64,000 nucleotides of DNA from Leifsonia sp. EB41 (GTDB lineage Bacteria; Actinomycetota; Actinomycetes; Actinomycetales; Microbacteriaceae), in the NCBI RefSeq assembly GCF_041262565.1, contig NZ_JBGCCJ010000001.1, positions 2,046,001 through 2,110,000 on the forward strand, read 5' to 3'. A model generated the notes under the pieces. The model was given only the letters and a program-made list of their open reading frames with translations, was not told the origin of the DNA and searched no databases. Numbering within the stretch: position 1 is the stretch's first letter; the number at the start of each line of letters is the position of its first letter. Of this stretch, positions 25,085 through 33,761 are shown piece after piece. The translations under genes and the position numbers were made by a program.

Positions 25085-25975
25085 CTAGTGGGCCGCGGTG
25101 ACCGCCGACTCGATCTGGTCGGCGACCTGCTGCACCTGCGAGCCGTAGCCGCCGCTGAGGGCGGTGGTCGCGAGATGCTGGAGGTCGGCGGACTGCGCCG
25201 AGGCCGGAGCCGAGGCGAGCTGCGACAGGTCGCTGCGCAGCGAGTCCGGGAGCTTCGACGCGAGCTGGCTGTCGCCGGTCACGGCCGAGGCGATGCCGTT
25301 GACCTCGGAGCTGAGCTGCGAGGTGGCGCCCGACGTCGAGCCGGAGCCGAGGAGGTCGCCGCTCTGCAGGCCGGAGATCAGGCCCTTGACGTCGAGACCC
25401 TTCAGGTCGAGGCCGCCCTGGGCGTTGCCGTCCTGGTGGTCGCCGGCCTGGTCGTCGCTGTGCTGGGTGGCGCTCTTGAGCTGGTCGGCGAGCTTCTGGA
25501 CGGCGCTGCCGTAGCCGCCGTTCAGCGCGTTCGAGACGAGCTTCTTGGCGTCAGCGGTGCGGTCCTGCGACGACGCGTTCGCGAGGGTCTTCAGGTCGCT
25601 CTGCAGGCTGTCCGGCAGCATCGAGAAGACCGGGGTGTCCGCCACGATCTTCTTGGCGAGCTTCTGCGCCTTGGCGCCGTTGATGTGCCCGTTGAAGAGC
25701 GCGTGCACCTGGCCGAACAGCGAGAAGCCGTCGCCCAGGTCGAACCCGGCGGAACCACCGGTCGAGCCCGAGGCACCGGGCGTCGAGGTCGAGGTCGAGA
25801 CCGTCGCCGAGCCGGAGCCCGCAGCACCGGTGTCGCCGGTGGCCGCGAAAGCCCCCTGCGCCCCCACGCCGATGAGTGCTCCAGCCGCCACGATCGAGGC
25901 GGCGCCGATCACGACGCGACGAGCGCCGAACGCGGTGCGAGTGGTTCCGGAGGTGTTCTGGATGGTGTTCTTCAC
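25085..25975 (-). CDS. Secreted protein with a duplicated helical domain
   Basis: This 296-residue protein has a signal peptide (hydrophobic stretch about residues 19-44, ending GAFAATG). After a Ser/Thr/Gly linker come two related segments of about 50 residues: LPDSLQSDLKTLANASSQ...LNGGYGSAVQKLADQLKSA (about 120-168) and LPDSLRSDLSQLASAPAS...LSGGYGSQVQQVADQIESA (about 243-292). They share about half their residues, so the domain was internally duplicated. A linker rich in His, Asp and Gly separates them. The GTG at 25975 has GAAAGGA upstream. Function is unknown; export suggests a wall or surface role. Confidence 0.8.
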   Translation of the reverse strand: MKNTIQNTSGTTRTAFGARRVVIGAASIVAAGALIGVGAQGAFAATGDTGAAGSGSATVSTSTSTPGASGSTGGSAGFDLGDGFSLFGQVHALFNGHINGAKAQKLAKKIVADTPVFSMLPDSLQSDLKTLANASSQDRTADAKKLVSNALNGGYGSAVQKLADQLKSATQHSDDQAGDHQDGNAQGGLDLKGLDVKGLISGLQSGDLLGSGSTSGATSQLSSEVNGIASAVTGDSQLASKLPDSLRSDLSQLASAPASAQSADLQHLATTALSGGYGSQVQQVADQIESAVTAAH

Positions 25976-26355
25976 GTGGATCCTTTCCGTCGCCCACGAC
26001 GAGGCCGGCAGGGGTGCCGGCCTGAGTCGACCGAGGGCATTCGGCGACGTTACGAGACCCGTCTGGGCCTCCCGTCCGGACCCTCTGCGAGGTCGCGAAG
26101 AGCACTTGAAGCCGTCCGTGGATCGCGGTAGCGGGCGAGCATACCGACCGGTATGGAGTGCCGTGCGGGGCTACCGCGACCGGCCTCCGCGGGTGCACCA
26201 TGAGGGCAAGCGGCGGGCCAGGCCGTCCGGCCGAGCCGTGAGAGAAGAGCGGGAGCACCGGGTTTCAGGCGGCCCACCCCACGGGCAGCGCCAAGCAGAC
26301 AGCGGCTGGTCCCACCCGCCGCCGGACGGCCGCGACAGCCGAGAGGAGAACGACG
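25976..26355. other. 380-base intergenic region
   Basis: No gene is supported here. The part next to 25975 should hold the promoter of the secreted-protein gene. The palindrome at 26140-26155 is the only strong structural element. The remainder is GC-rich sequence with no consistent coding signal, up to the ribosome site AGGAG at 26344-26348 of the small gene at 26356. Confidence 0.6.
26140..26155. promoter_or_regulatory. Operator-like palindrome CATACCG-AC-CGGTATG
   Basis: Seven-base perfect arms flank an AC centre. The sequence resembles operators of TetR-family regulators. It lies in the long gap between the secreted-protein gene and a 56-residue gene. No regulator gene is adjacent. Confidence 0.5.
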
Positions 26356-26526
26356 ATGGACGATCTCGAGGGGACGGCGGCCGAGCGTCTCGACCGGCTC
26401 GCCGCGCTGGACGCCGGCGAGGTGACCCACGACTGGACGCGCCGCCAGCTCGAACGCGCACTGCGGGACTGGTCGGAGGACCAGGACACGCTGTCTGTGC
26501 TCGGCGAGGGGCGCGAGGACTACTAG
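26356..26526 (+). CDS. Small acidic hypothetical protein (56 residues)
   Basis: The frame encodes MDDLEGTAAERLDRLAALDA and continues through HDWTRRQLERALRDWSEDQD to EGREDY. It is acidic and predicted helical. AGGAG lies eight bases upstream of the ATG at 26356, supporting translation. No family is recognised and no function can be inferred. Confidence 0.6.
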   Translation: MDDLEGTAAERLDRLAALDAGEVTHDWTRRQLERALRDWSEDQDTLSVLGEGREDY

Positions 26527-26606
26527 CGGTCAGGCGTTTGACATTTAATTTCACAATTGCCCGAAGGCTCTAGACAGGCGCCGTCCCGCAGCGCTACCTT
26601 CCGAGC

Positions 26607-27215
26607 ATGTCCAGCACTCAACCATCCGGGTTCGCGTCGTTCTCGCTCAACGGGCAGGACCTGACGAAGTCGGCCATCAACAGCGTCCGCGTCGCGCTCG
26701 GGATCAGCGGCGCCGTCGCCCTGATCATCGGCGTCATCATCGTGTTCTGGCCACGGACCGCCGCGGTCGGCCTCACGGTCCTGATCGCCATCTCGCTGCT
26801 CATCTCGGGCATCGCCTACCTCGCCATCGGCATCTTCGCCCGCGGGATCCGCGGCGGGGCGAGAGGGCTCGACATCGCCTTCGGCATCCTGCTGGTGATC
26901 GGCGCGATCGTGGCGTTCGCCAACCTGGCCGGCACGACGGCGTTCCTCGCGGTCTTCATCGGCATCCTGGTCGGCATCGCGTGGATCGTCGAGGGCGCGA
27001 TGACGTTCGCCCAGCTCGGGGACGCGCCGTCGCGCGGCTGGTCGATCTTCTTCGGCATCCTGAGCATCCTCGCCGGCATCGTCCTGCTGTTCACGCCGCT
27101 GTGGGGGATCGTGGTGCTGTTCATCCTCGCCGGCATCAGCCTCATCGTGCTCGGGATCGTGCAGATCGTGCGCGCGATCACGTTCGGGCGCGGGATCGCG
27201 ACGCCGGCGAGCTGA
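26607..27215 (+). CDS. DUF308 (HdeD-like) membrane protein
   Basis: This 202-residue membrane protein has six hydrophobic helices arranged as repeated short hairpins of the DUF308/HdeD family, with segments such as ALIIGVIIVFWPRTAAVGLT and LAGIVLLFTPLWGIVVLF. Escherichia coli HdeD helps acid survival at high density; the role in actinobacteria is not established. TACCTT ends six bases before the ATG with no ribosome site, so the mRNA is probably leaderless. Confidence 0.88.
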   Translation: MSSTQPSGFASFSLNGQDLTKSAINSVRVALGISGAVALIIGVIIVFWPRTAAVGLTVLIAISLLISGIAYLAIGIFARGIRGGARGLDIAFGILLVIGAIVAFANLAGTTAFLAVFIGILVGIAWIVEGAMTFAQLGDAPSRGWSIFFGILSILAGIVLLFTPLWGIVVLFILAGISLIVLGIVQIVRAITFGRGIATPAS

Positions 27216-27258
27216 GCCGGAGCCCCGCGGCGTCGGCGGCCGGTGGCACACTGGGCCC

Positions 27259-28782
27259 GTGCTCCTCGACACGATCGTCACCACGCTGGAGACCGTCGCG
27301 GCAACGCGCTCGCGCCTGGCCAAGGTCGACGCGCTCGCGGGCCTGCTCGGCGACCTCCAAGCAGACGAGATCGCCCCGACGGTCGGCTTCCTGGTCGGCA
27401 AGCCGCGCCAGGGACGGGTCGGCGTCGGGTGGCGCAGCGTCGGCGCGATGATGGGCGGGGACGGGGCGGACGCTCCGACGCTGACCGTCCTCGACCTGGA
27501 CGCCCTGCTCGGCGAGCTCGCCGCGCTCGGCGGGGAGGGTTCCGTGCGCGACCGCAGTGCCGCGCTGCGCGACTTCGCGGCCCGCGCGACGGCGGGTGAG
27601 CAGGACCTCCTGGCCCGCGTCCTGCTCGGCGAGATGCGCACCGGCGCCCTGGAGGGGGTCCTCCTCGACGCCATCGCCCGCACCGCCGACCGGCCGGCGC
27701 CGGACGTGCGCAGGGCCGCCATGCTGACCGGCGACCTCGGCGCGACGGCGGTGCTGGCGCTGACCGGCACGGCCGAGGAGCTCGCCGCTGTCGGCCTGGT
27801 GGTCGGCCGGCCGGTGCTGCCGATGCTCGCGGCCACCGCGTCCTCCGCCGCGGCCGCGCTGGAGACGACCGGCCGCGCGTCGGTCGAGTACAAACTCGAC
27901 GGCGCGCGCATCCAGGTGCACCGCTCGGGCGACACCGTGCGGGTCTTCACCCGGACTCTCGCCGACATCACCCACCGCGTCCCGGAGGTCGTGGAGATCG
28001 TGCGCCGGCTGCCCGCGCGGGACCTCGTCCTCGACGGCGAGACGCTGGCCCTCGACGAGGACGGCGTCCCGCGCCCGTTCCAGGAGACCATGAGCCGTTT
28101 CGGCGCGGAGGGGCGCGAGACCCTCCTGCACCCGTGGTTCTTCGACATCCTCCACGTCGACGGGCGCGACCTGCTGGACGAGCCGCTGTCGGTCCGGCTC
28201 GCGGAGCTGGAGCGCGTCGCCGGCGAGCACCGGATCCCGGGCGAGGTCACGGACGACCCGGACACCGCCGAGCGCGTCTCCCGCGACGCCCTCGCCGCCG
28301 GCCAGGAGGGTGTCGTCGTCAAGGCGATCGACTCGCCGTACGCCGCGGGGCGCCGCGGCGCGAGCTGGATCAAGGTCAAGCCGGTGCTCACCTACGACCT
28401 GGTCGTGCTGGCGTGCGAGTGGGGTTCGGGGCGGCGCGTGGGGATGCTCTCCAACCTCCACCTCGGCGCGCGCGACCCGGACGGCGCGTTCGGCGAGCCG
28501 GGCGGCTTCGTGATGGTCGGCAAGACGTTCAAGGGCCTCACCGACGAGCTGCTGCGCTGGCAGACCGAGGAGTTCCAGCGGATCGAGGTGCGCCGGACGC
28601 CGGGAACCGTGTGGGTGGCGCCGACGACCGTGGTCGAGATCGCAATCGACGGGGTCCAGCGCTCGTCGCGCTACCCCGGCGGCATCGCCCTGCGCTTCGC
28701 CCGCGTCAAGCGCTACCGCGACGACAAGCCCGCCGCGGAGGCCGACACCATCGGCACCCTCCGCGCCCTCCTCCGCGAGTAG
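27259..28782 (+). CDS. ATP-dependent DNA ligase
   Basis: This 507-residue ligase seals nicks using ATP. It has the N-terminal DNA-binding domain (residues 1-190), the adenylation domain with active-site lysine in EYKLDGARIQ (Lys about 213), the later motifs LVLDGETLAL, FFDILHVDG, EGVVVKAI and SWIKVKP, and an OB-fold C-terminus. It matches the LigB-type actinobacterial enzyme rather than the multidomain LigD used in end joining. The start is GTG 27259, preceded by CACACT six bases upstream. Replication normally uses NAD-dependent LigA, so this is probably a repair enzyme. Confidence 0.93.
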   Translation: MLLDTIVTTLETVAATRSRLAKVDALAGLLGDLQADEIAPTVGFLVGKPRQGRVGVGWRSVGAMMGGDGADAPTLTVLDLDALLGELAALGGEGSVRDRSAALRDFAARATAGEQDLLARVLLGEMRTGALEGVLLDAIARTADRPAPDVRRAAMLTGDLGATAVLALTGTAEELAAVGLVVGRPVLPMLAATASSAAAALETTGRASVEYKLDGARIQVHRSGDTVRVFTRTLADITHRVPEVVEIVRRLPARDLVLDGETLALDEDGVPRPFQETMSRFGAEGRETLLHPWFFDILHVDGRDLLDEPLSVRLAELERVAGEHRIPGEVTDDPDTAERVSRDALAAGQEGVVVKAIDSPYAAGRRGASWIKVKPVLTYDLVVLACEWGSGRRVGMLSNLHLGARDPDGAFGEPGGFVMVGKTFKGLTDELLRWQTEEFQRIEVRRTPGTVWVAPTTVVEIAIDGVQRSSRYPGGIALRFARVKRYRDDKPAAEADTIGTLRALLRE

Positions 28783-28823
28783 CCCGCCTGCCGTCGCATC
28801 CCGCCGCTGGACGCCCCGCTGCC

Positions 28824-29006
28824 AACGGAGGAGTCCGGCCCTCCCCAGCCCCGGGTCTCCTCCATTACCTGCTTTTGGCGGCTCGCCAGGCCGCAATCTC
28901 CTCCGTTAGCGACGGCGCGGTTACCGGAGGAGATTCGGTGCGACGCGCCCGGCAAACGCAGTCAACGGAGGAGACCGGGGTGGACTGGGGCGGGATCTCC
29001 TCCGTT
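28824..29006. repeat. Palindrome family D: six copies of AACGGAGGAGA in alternating orientation
   Basis: Copies lie at 28824-28833, 28857-28866 (inverse), 28896-28908 (inverse), 28921-28934, 28964-28974 and 28996-29006 (inverse). Neighbouring copies pair to make three successive hairpins. The array fills most of the 246 bases between the convergent ligase and MMPL genes. Confidence 0.85.
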
Positions 29007-29028
29007 GCCGACTTGGGAGGGGCTTGAG

Positions 29029-31569
29029 TCAGCGGGTGGGGATTGGGGTGGGGTGCTGGTCGGGAGTGGGGGTGGGGGCCGGGGCGTCGGCGGCTGCGCC
29101 GTCGGCGGGGGCGTGGTGGCGGCGCTCGAGGGCGGCGCCCTCGACGTCGACGTTCGGGAGGAGGCGGTCGAGCCACTTCGGGAGCCACCAGGCGGAGCGG
29201 CCGAGGAGGTGCATGAGGGCGGGCATCAGCAGCATCCGGACCACGAAGGCGTCCACGAGCACGCCGAACGCCAGGCCGAAGCCGATCGAGCGGATCATGG
29301 TGGAGTCGCTGAAGATGAAGCCGCCGAAGACCGAGATCATGATCAGACCTGCGGCGATCACGACCGAGCGGCCGGCGCGAAGGCCCTTCGCGACCGCCAA
29401 GCGCGCCGGGGCGCCGTGCACGTACGCCTCGCGCATCCCGGACGCCAGGAAGAGCTGGTAGTCCATCGCGAGCCCGAACAGGATCCCGACCAGGATCACC
29501 GGCAGGAAGCTGAGGATCGGGCCGGTGTGGATGCCGAGCTGCTCCGCTCCCCAGCCCCACTGGAACAGCGCCGTGATTGCGCCGTAGGTGGCGAACAGCG
29601 AGAGGATGAAGCCTCCCGTCGCGATCAGCGGCACCAGGATCGACCGGAACACCAGGATCATGATGAGCAGCGAGAGCCCGACCACGACCACCAGGTAGAG
29701 CGGGAGGACGCCCGCGAGGTTCGCGGAGATGTCCTGGTTGATCGCGGTCTGGCCCGAGACGCCGAGCGTGAACGTCCCGTCGACCGTTCCGAGGTGGCGC
29801 AGGGAGGTCACGAGGTTCTCGGTCGACACGCTGTTCGGGCCCTCCTTCGGGACGACCTGGAACGCGAACAGGGTGCGGTCGCCGGAGACGGCGATCGGGG
29901 CGACGGCGACGACGTCCTTCTGGTCGGCGAGGGTGCGGGCGATGTCGAGCTGCGCGCCGGTCACGGCGTCCTTCGCGACGCCGTGACCGGTGGTCGCGGT
30001 CACCAGCAGCGGGCCGGTCGCCCCGGCGCCGAAGGCCTTCTCGGTGACGGTGAACGCCTCGTAGGTGGTCGAGCCGACCGGCTCCGAGGAGCCGTCCGGG
30101 AGGCCGACGCGCATCGACAGCGTCGGGATGGCCACGATCAGCAGGGCCACGACGGCGCCGACCGCGGTGAGGACGGCGCGCCAGGTCTTCATCGGCTTGG
30201 CCTTGCTGTCGTCGTGGTGCACCTTCCCGACCGACGCGCGGGCGCGACGGCTCAGCACGCGGAGGCCGAGCAGGCCGAGCAGCGCGGGCGTGAGGGTGAC
30301 GGCGATGAGCACGGCGAGCACCACCGCGATCGCGCCGACCGTTCCCATCAGGCCGAGGAAGGGCACGCCGGTGACGTTGAGCGCGAGCAGGGCGACCACG
30401 ACTGTGGTTCCCGCGAAGACGACGGCGTTGCCGGAGGTGCCGTTCGCGAGGCCGATGGACTCCCGCGGCTCCGCGCTCTCCAGCAGCTGCTTGCGGTGGC
30501 GGTTGATGATGAACAGCGAGTAGTCGATGCCGACCGCGAGGCCGAGCATGATCGCGAGCACGGGCGTGACGGAGGCCATGTCGACCACGCCGGAGAAGGC
30601 GAGCGAGCCGAGGGCTGCCACGGCGACACCGAACAGAGCGGTGATGAGCGGCAGGGCGGCGGCGATCACCGAGCCGAGCACGATGAGGAGGACGATCGCG
30701 GCGAACACCACGCCGACGGCCTCGCCGACGCCGACGACCTGCGGGACGCCCTGCGCGATGTCGGTCGAGAACGACACAGTGACGCCGTCCACCGGCGTCG
30801 ACTGGAAGTGGTGGATGACGGCCTGCTTGGAGGACTCGGAGAGCTCCAGGCGCGGCTTCGTGAAGGCGACGTTGACCAGCGCGGTCGAGCCGTCCGACGA
30901 GACCAGACGGATGCCCTTCGAGAGCGTGAGCAGTTCGGCGCCCTGGTCGAGCTGCTTCTGCGACGCAGTGAGCTTCGTCTGCTGCGCGGCGAGCTGGGCG
31001 AGGCCGTCGTCGATCGTCTTCTGCTGCGCGGCGAACTGCGCCTCCGCGGCCGCGGCCTGCGCGGCGGGCATGCTCCCCTGCGGTGCCGCGGCGAGCTGGG
31101 CCTTCGCGGCGTCGAGCTGGGACTGGCCGGAGGTGAGCTGCGCCTTCGCGGCGTCGAGCTGGGACTGCCCGGCGGTGAGCCGAGCCTGACCGTCGGCGAC
31201 CTGCGCCGCCCGCTGGGCGCGCTCGGCCTCCGTCGCGAACGGGTCGTTCACGCCGGAGACGTCGGGCAGGTGCGCGCCGTCCGCGACGAGGGCGCTGATG
31301 TCCTTCTTCTGCGTGGCCGTGAGGGCGGAGCCGTCGTTCGTGCGGAAGACGACGGTGCCGGACGCGCCGGCGTAGTCCGGCAGCTTGGCCGAGAGCTCGT
31401 CCACGACGGCGCCGGCGGCGGTTCCCGGGATGTCGAACGACGAGGTGAGGCCCTTGAAGCCGATCAGGAAGCCGACCACGACGATGCCGAGCACCGCGAG
31501 CCAGGCCACGATCACCGTCCAGGCGCGGCGCGCGGAGAACTTTCCGAGGCGGTAGAGCAGTTCGGCCAT
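29029..31569 (-). CDS. MMPL/RND-family membrane transporter
   Basis: This 846-residue exporter has the MMPL layout: a first helix at about residues 15-38, a large extracytoplasmic loop, five helices (about 255-405), a second loop (about 455-620) and five to six final helices. The first loop contains near-identical units (QARLTAGQSQLDAAK, AQLTSGQSQLDAAK, AQL) running into a long coiled coil (about 125-215). Actinobacterial relatives export lipids or drugs; the cargo is unknown. It is divergent from a TetR regulator, with a palindrome between them, and is likely repressed by it. Confidence 0.92.
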   Translation of the reverse strand: MAELLYRLGKFSARRAWTVIVAWLAVLGIVVVGFLIGFKGLTSSFDIPGTAAGAVVDELSAKLPDYAGASGTVVFRTNDGSALTATQKKDISALVADGAHLPDVSGVNDPFATEAERAQRAAQVADGQARLTAGQSQLDAAKAQLTSGQSQLDAAKAQLAAAPQGSMPAAQAAAAEAQFAAQQKTIDDGLAQLAAQQTKLTASQKQLDQGAELLTLSKGIRLVSSDGSTALVNVAFTKPRLELSESSKQAVIHHFQSTPVDGVTVSFSTDIAQGVPQVVGVGEAVGVVFAAIVLLIVLGSVIAAALPLITALFGVAVAALGSLAFSGVVDMASVTPVLAIMLGLAVGIDYSLFIINRHRKQLLESAEPRESIGLANGTSGNAVVFAGTTVVVALLALNVTGVPFLGLMGTVGAIAVVLAVLIAVTLTPALLGLLGLRVLSRRARASVGKVHHDDSKAKPMKTWRAVLTAVGAVVALLIVAIPTLSMRVGLPDGSSEPVGSTTYEAFTVTEKAFGAGATGPLLVTATTGHGVAKDAVTGAQLDIARTLADQKDVVAVAPIAVSGDRTLFAFQVVPKEGPNSVSTENLVTSLRHLGTVDGTFTLGVSGQTAINQDISANLAGVLPLYLVVVVGLSLLIMILVFRSILVPLIATGGFILSLFATYGAITALFQWGWGAEQLGIHTGPILSFLPVILVGILFGLAMDYQLFLASGMREAYVHGAPARLAVAKGLRAGRSVVIAAGLIMISVFGGFIFSDSTMIRSIGFGLAFGVLVDAFVVRMLLMPALMHLLGRSAWWLPKWLDRLLPNVDVEGAALERRHHAPADGAAADAPAPTPTPDQHPTPIPTR

Positions 31570-31604
31570 GGCGGTCCCTTCGACGATCCGTAGAAAATAA
31601 TACG

Positions 31605-31622
31605 CAACGGTCCGTCTCGTTG
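31605..31622. promoter_or_regulatory. Operator-like inverted repeat between MMPL and TetR genes
   Basis: CAACG (31605-31609) and CGTTG (31618-31622) are five-base arms, with an inner ACGG-T-CCGT at 31608-31616. A TATTAT box reading toward the MMPL gene lies alongside. This fits a TetR operator controlling both directions. Confidence 0.5.
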
Positions 31623-31643
31623 AATGTGGATAGGCTGTGAGCC

Positions 31644-32222
31644 ATGTCCGAAAGTCGACGGGGAGCGCCCCGCAGCGAGGCGGCGCGGCTGGCGATCCTG
31701 GAGGCCACGGCCGCGCTCTTCGCCGAGCGCGGGTACGACCACCTCAGCATCGAGGGCATCGCGGCCCGCGCGGGCGTCGGCAAGCAGACGGTCTACCGCT
31801 GGTGGTCGGGCAAGAGCGCGCTCATCTCCGACTGCCTCCTGGAGGGGATGCTGCTGCCCGAGCGGTTCGCCGTGCCGGACACCGGCGACCTCCGCGCCGA
31901 CCTCGTCGCCTGGCTGGCCGAGGTGGAGGCCGTGCTGGAGAGCCCGGGCGGGGAGGGGCTGTTCCGCTCCCTGATCGCGGCGGCGACCGAGAACGCGGAC
32001 GTCGCCAGCCGGCTGCGCGAGTCGCTGGCGGACCCGCGCCTGTTCGCGCCGCGGCTGCGGGCGGCGCGCGACTCCGGGGAGGTGCGGGCCGACCTCCCGG
32101 TGGACGAGGTCAGCGAGGCGCTGATCGGCGCGGTCATGCTCCGCGCACTCGCGCACACACCGGCCGACCCCGGCCTCCCGGAGCGCCTGGTCGACCTCAC
32201 CCTCGGCCCGCGCCCGGCGTAG
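31644..32222 (+). CDS. TetR-family repressor
   Basis: This 192-residue regulator has the TetR helix-turn-helix (SIEGIAARAGVGKQTVYRWW, about residues 33-52) and a C-terminal TetR_C-like ligand domain. TAGGCT ends seven bases before the ATG, so the transcript is probably leaderless. It is divergent from the MMPL exporter gene 74 bases away and probably represses it until a substrate of the pump binds. Confidence 0.92.
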   Translation: MSESRRGAPRSEAARLAILEATAALFAERGYDHLSIEGIAARAGVGKQTVYRWWSGKSALISDCLLEGMLLPERFAVPDTGDLRADLVAWLAEVEAVLESPGGEGLFRSLIAAATENADVASRLRESLADPRLFAPRLRAARDSGEVRADLPVDEVSEALIGAVMLRALAHTPADPGLPERLVDLTLGPRPA

Positions 32223-32256
32223 GCTGCGGGCATCACCGGAGGGACGGAGGATCGAC

Positions 32257-32361
32257 GTGTCGAACAAGACGCCTCGCGAAGAGGAGATCCAGAAGGAGCA
32301 AGAGTCGAAGGACGCCGAGAAGGAGCGCCTCGAACGCGAAGAGGAGGAGCGGCTCCGCTAG
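32257..32361 (+). CDS. 34-residue highly charged peptide
   Basis: The frame starts at GTG 32257 with GGAGGAT five bases upstream and encodes SNKTPREEEIQKEQESKDAE followed by KERLEREEEERLR. Well over half the residues are charged and a single helix is expected. The stop overlaps the last four bases of the convergent MFS gene. The strong ribosome site is the main reason to accept it; no function is known. Confidence 0.5.
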   Translation: MSNKTPREEEIQKEQESKDAEKERLEREEEERLR

Positions 32362-33761
32362 CGGCGGGCGGTCGCGCGGGCTCCGGCGTCGTGCGGGAGC
32401 TGGAACGCGCCTGCCAGCGGGATGAGCAGCAGCGCCGCCGCGAGCGCGAACGCCCAGTGGTACCCCGGCAACGGTGAGCCCGTGACCCCCTCCGACACCG
32501 CGGTGGACGCGCGCACGAACACGGCCACCACCGCGAGCCCCAGGGCTGTCGCGACCTGCTGCAACGAGGAGGCGAGGGTGTTCGCGTTGTTGGTGTCGCC
32601 AGCGTCCACGTCCGCGAACTGGAGTGTGTTGTACGCGCTGAATCCGATCGACCGGAACACGCCGCTCGCCACCAGCAGCAGGAGCAGCACCGGCAGCGGC
32701 GCCGCCGGCCCGATGCCGACGAACGCGGCGAGCACCAGCATCCCGAGCAGGTTGGACCAGATCAGCACGGTGCGGAAACCGAACCGGCGGATGAGCGGTG
32801 TCGTGAACGGCTTGATCGCCAGGTTCCCGACGAAGATCGCGATGACGGCCAGCCCGGCGAGGGTGGCGCTCCAGCCGTACGCGAGCTGGAACAGCAGCGT
32901 GAACAGGAACGGCGCTCCCGTGATGATCATGCGGTAGACGCCGCCGCTGATGTTCCCCGCGCGGAACGAGTGCAGCCGCAGCACGCTCCAGTCGAACAGC
33001 GCGTGCTCACGGCCACGTGACCGCGTGATGGCGGCCCAGCCGACCGCGATGGCCACGAGGATGGCCGCGCCGCCGGCGAGCTGCAGCCGGCCGTCCTCCG
33101 CGCTCAGCCCCTCCGCTCCGGCCGTCAGCAGCACCAGCGCGAGGGCGACCGCCGCGTAGCCGCGCCCGTCGAACGGGAGGTCGCGCTGCCGTTCCGTGTG
33201 CGGCACGAGCACCAGCCCGGCCACGATCGCCGCGATACCGAACGGGAGGTTGATCAGGAAGATCCAGCGCCAGCCGATCGTGTCGGACAGGATGCCGCCG
33301 AGCGCCGGCGCGATCACGGGGGCGATGAGCGCGGGCCAGGTCAGGTAGGCGATGGCGTCGAGGAGGTCGACGGGGTCGATGTCACGCAGCACCGCCAGTC
33401 TCCCGACCGGCACCATGAGTGCGCCGCCGATGCCCTGCAGCACGCGCGCGACCGTCAGCAGCGTCAGCGACGGCGCGAACGCGCACAGCAGCGACGCGAG
33501 CGTGAACACGACGATCGCGGTCAGCAGCACCGGCCGGATCCCGAGCCGGCGGGACAGCCAGCCGGTCGCCGGGATTCCGGCGGCCACCGCGAGCAGGTAG
33601 GCGACCATCGCGACGCTCACATCGGCCGGGGCGACGCCGAACTCGCGCGCCATCGTGGGAGCGGCGGTCTGGATGATCGTGCCGTCCAGGTTCTCCATGA
33701 AGAACGTGGCGGCCACGAGGAGTGCGAGGCCGCGGCTGAACGACACGGCCGTGCGGGTCAC
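32358..33761 (-). CDS. MFS multidrug transporter (DHA2-like)
   Basis: This 467-residue major facilitator has at least twelve membrane helices. The first contains the DHA2 signature LDGTIIQTAAPTMAREFGV. The loop 2-3 motif follows (GWLSRRLGIRPVLLTAI) and later the antiporter motif C (ALIAPVIAPALGGILSDTIG). It probably exports toxic compounds by proton antiport. The GTG at 33761 overlaps the stop of the zinc-protease-like gene by four bases (GTGA), so the two are co-expressed. The 3' end abuts the 34-residue peptide. Confidence 0.92.
   Translation of the reverse strand: MTRTAVSFSRGLALLVAATFFMENLDGTIIQTAAPTMAREFGVAPADVSVAMVAYLLAVAAGIPATGWLSRRLGIRPVLLTAIVVFTLASLLCAFAPSLTLLTVARVLQGIGGALMVPVGRLAVLRDIDPVDLLDAIAYLTWPALIAPVIAPALGGILSDTIGWRWIFLINLPFGIAAIVAGLVLVPHTERQRDLPFDGRGYAAVALALVLLTAGAEGLSAEDGRLQLAGGAAILVAIAVGWAAITRSRGREHALFDWSVLRLHSFRAGNISGGVYRMIITGAPFLFTLLFQLAYGWSATLAGLAVIAIFVGNLAIKPFTTPLIRRFGFRTVLIWSNLLGMLVLAAFVGIGPAAPLPVLLLLLVASGVFRSIGFSAYNTLQFADVDAGDTNNANTLASSLQQVATALGLAVVAVFVRASTAVSEGVTGSPLPGYHWAFALAAALLLIPLAGAFQLPHDAGARATARR

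Noticed and set aside
27259-28782. Non-homologous end-joining locus around the ATP-dependent ligase
   Set aside because: The ligase lacks the LigD primase and nuclease domains and no Ku gene is adjacent.
28824-29006. CRISPR-like or small transposon interpretation of the GGAGGAG array
   Set aside because: Units alternate in orientation and are 10-13 bases long with irregular gaps. There is no transposase and no target-site duplication visible.
29005-31593. 862-codon open frame on the plus strand opposite the MMPL gene
   Set aside because: Its product is rich in Arg, Asp, His and Gly with no domain. It is the antisense shadow of a GC-rich coding strand; the minus-strand MMPL protein has clear helices and motifs.
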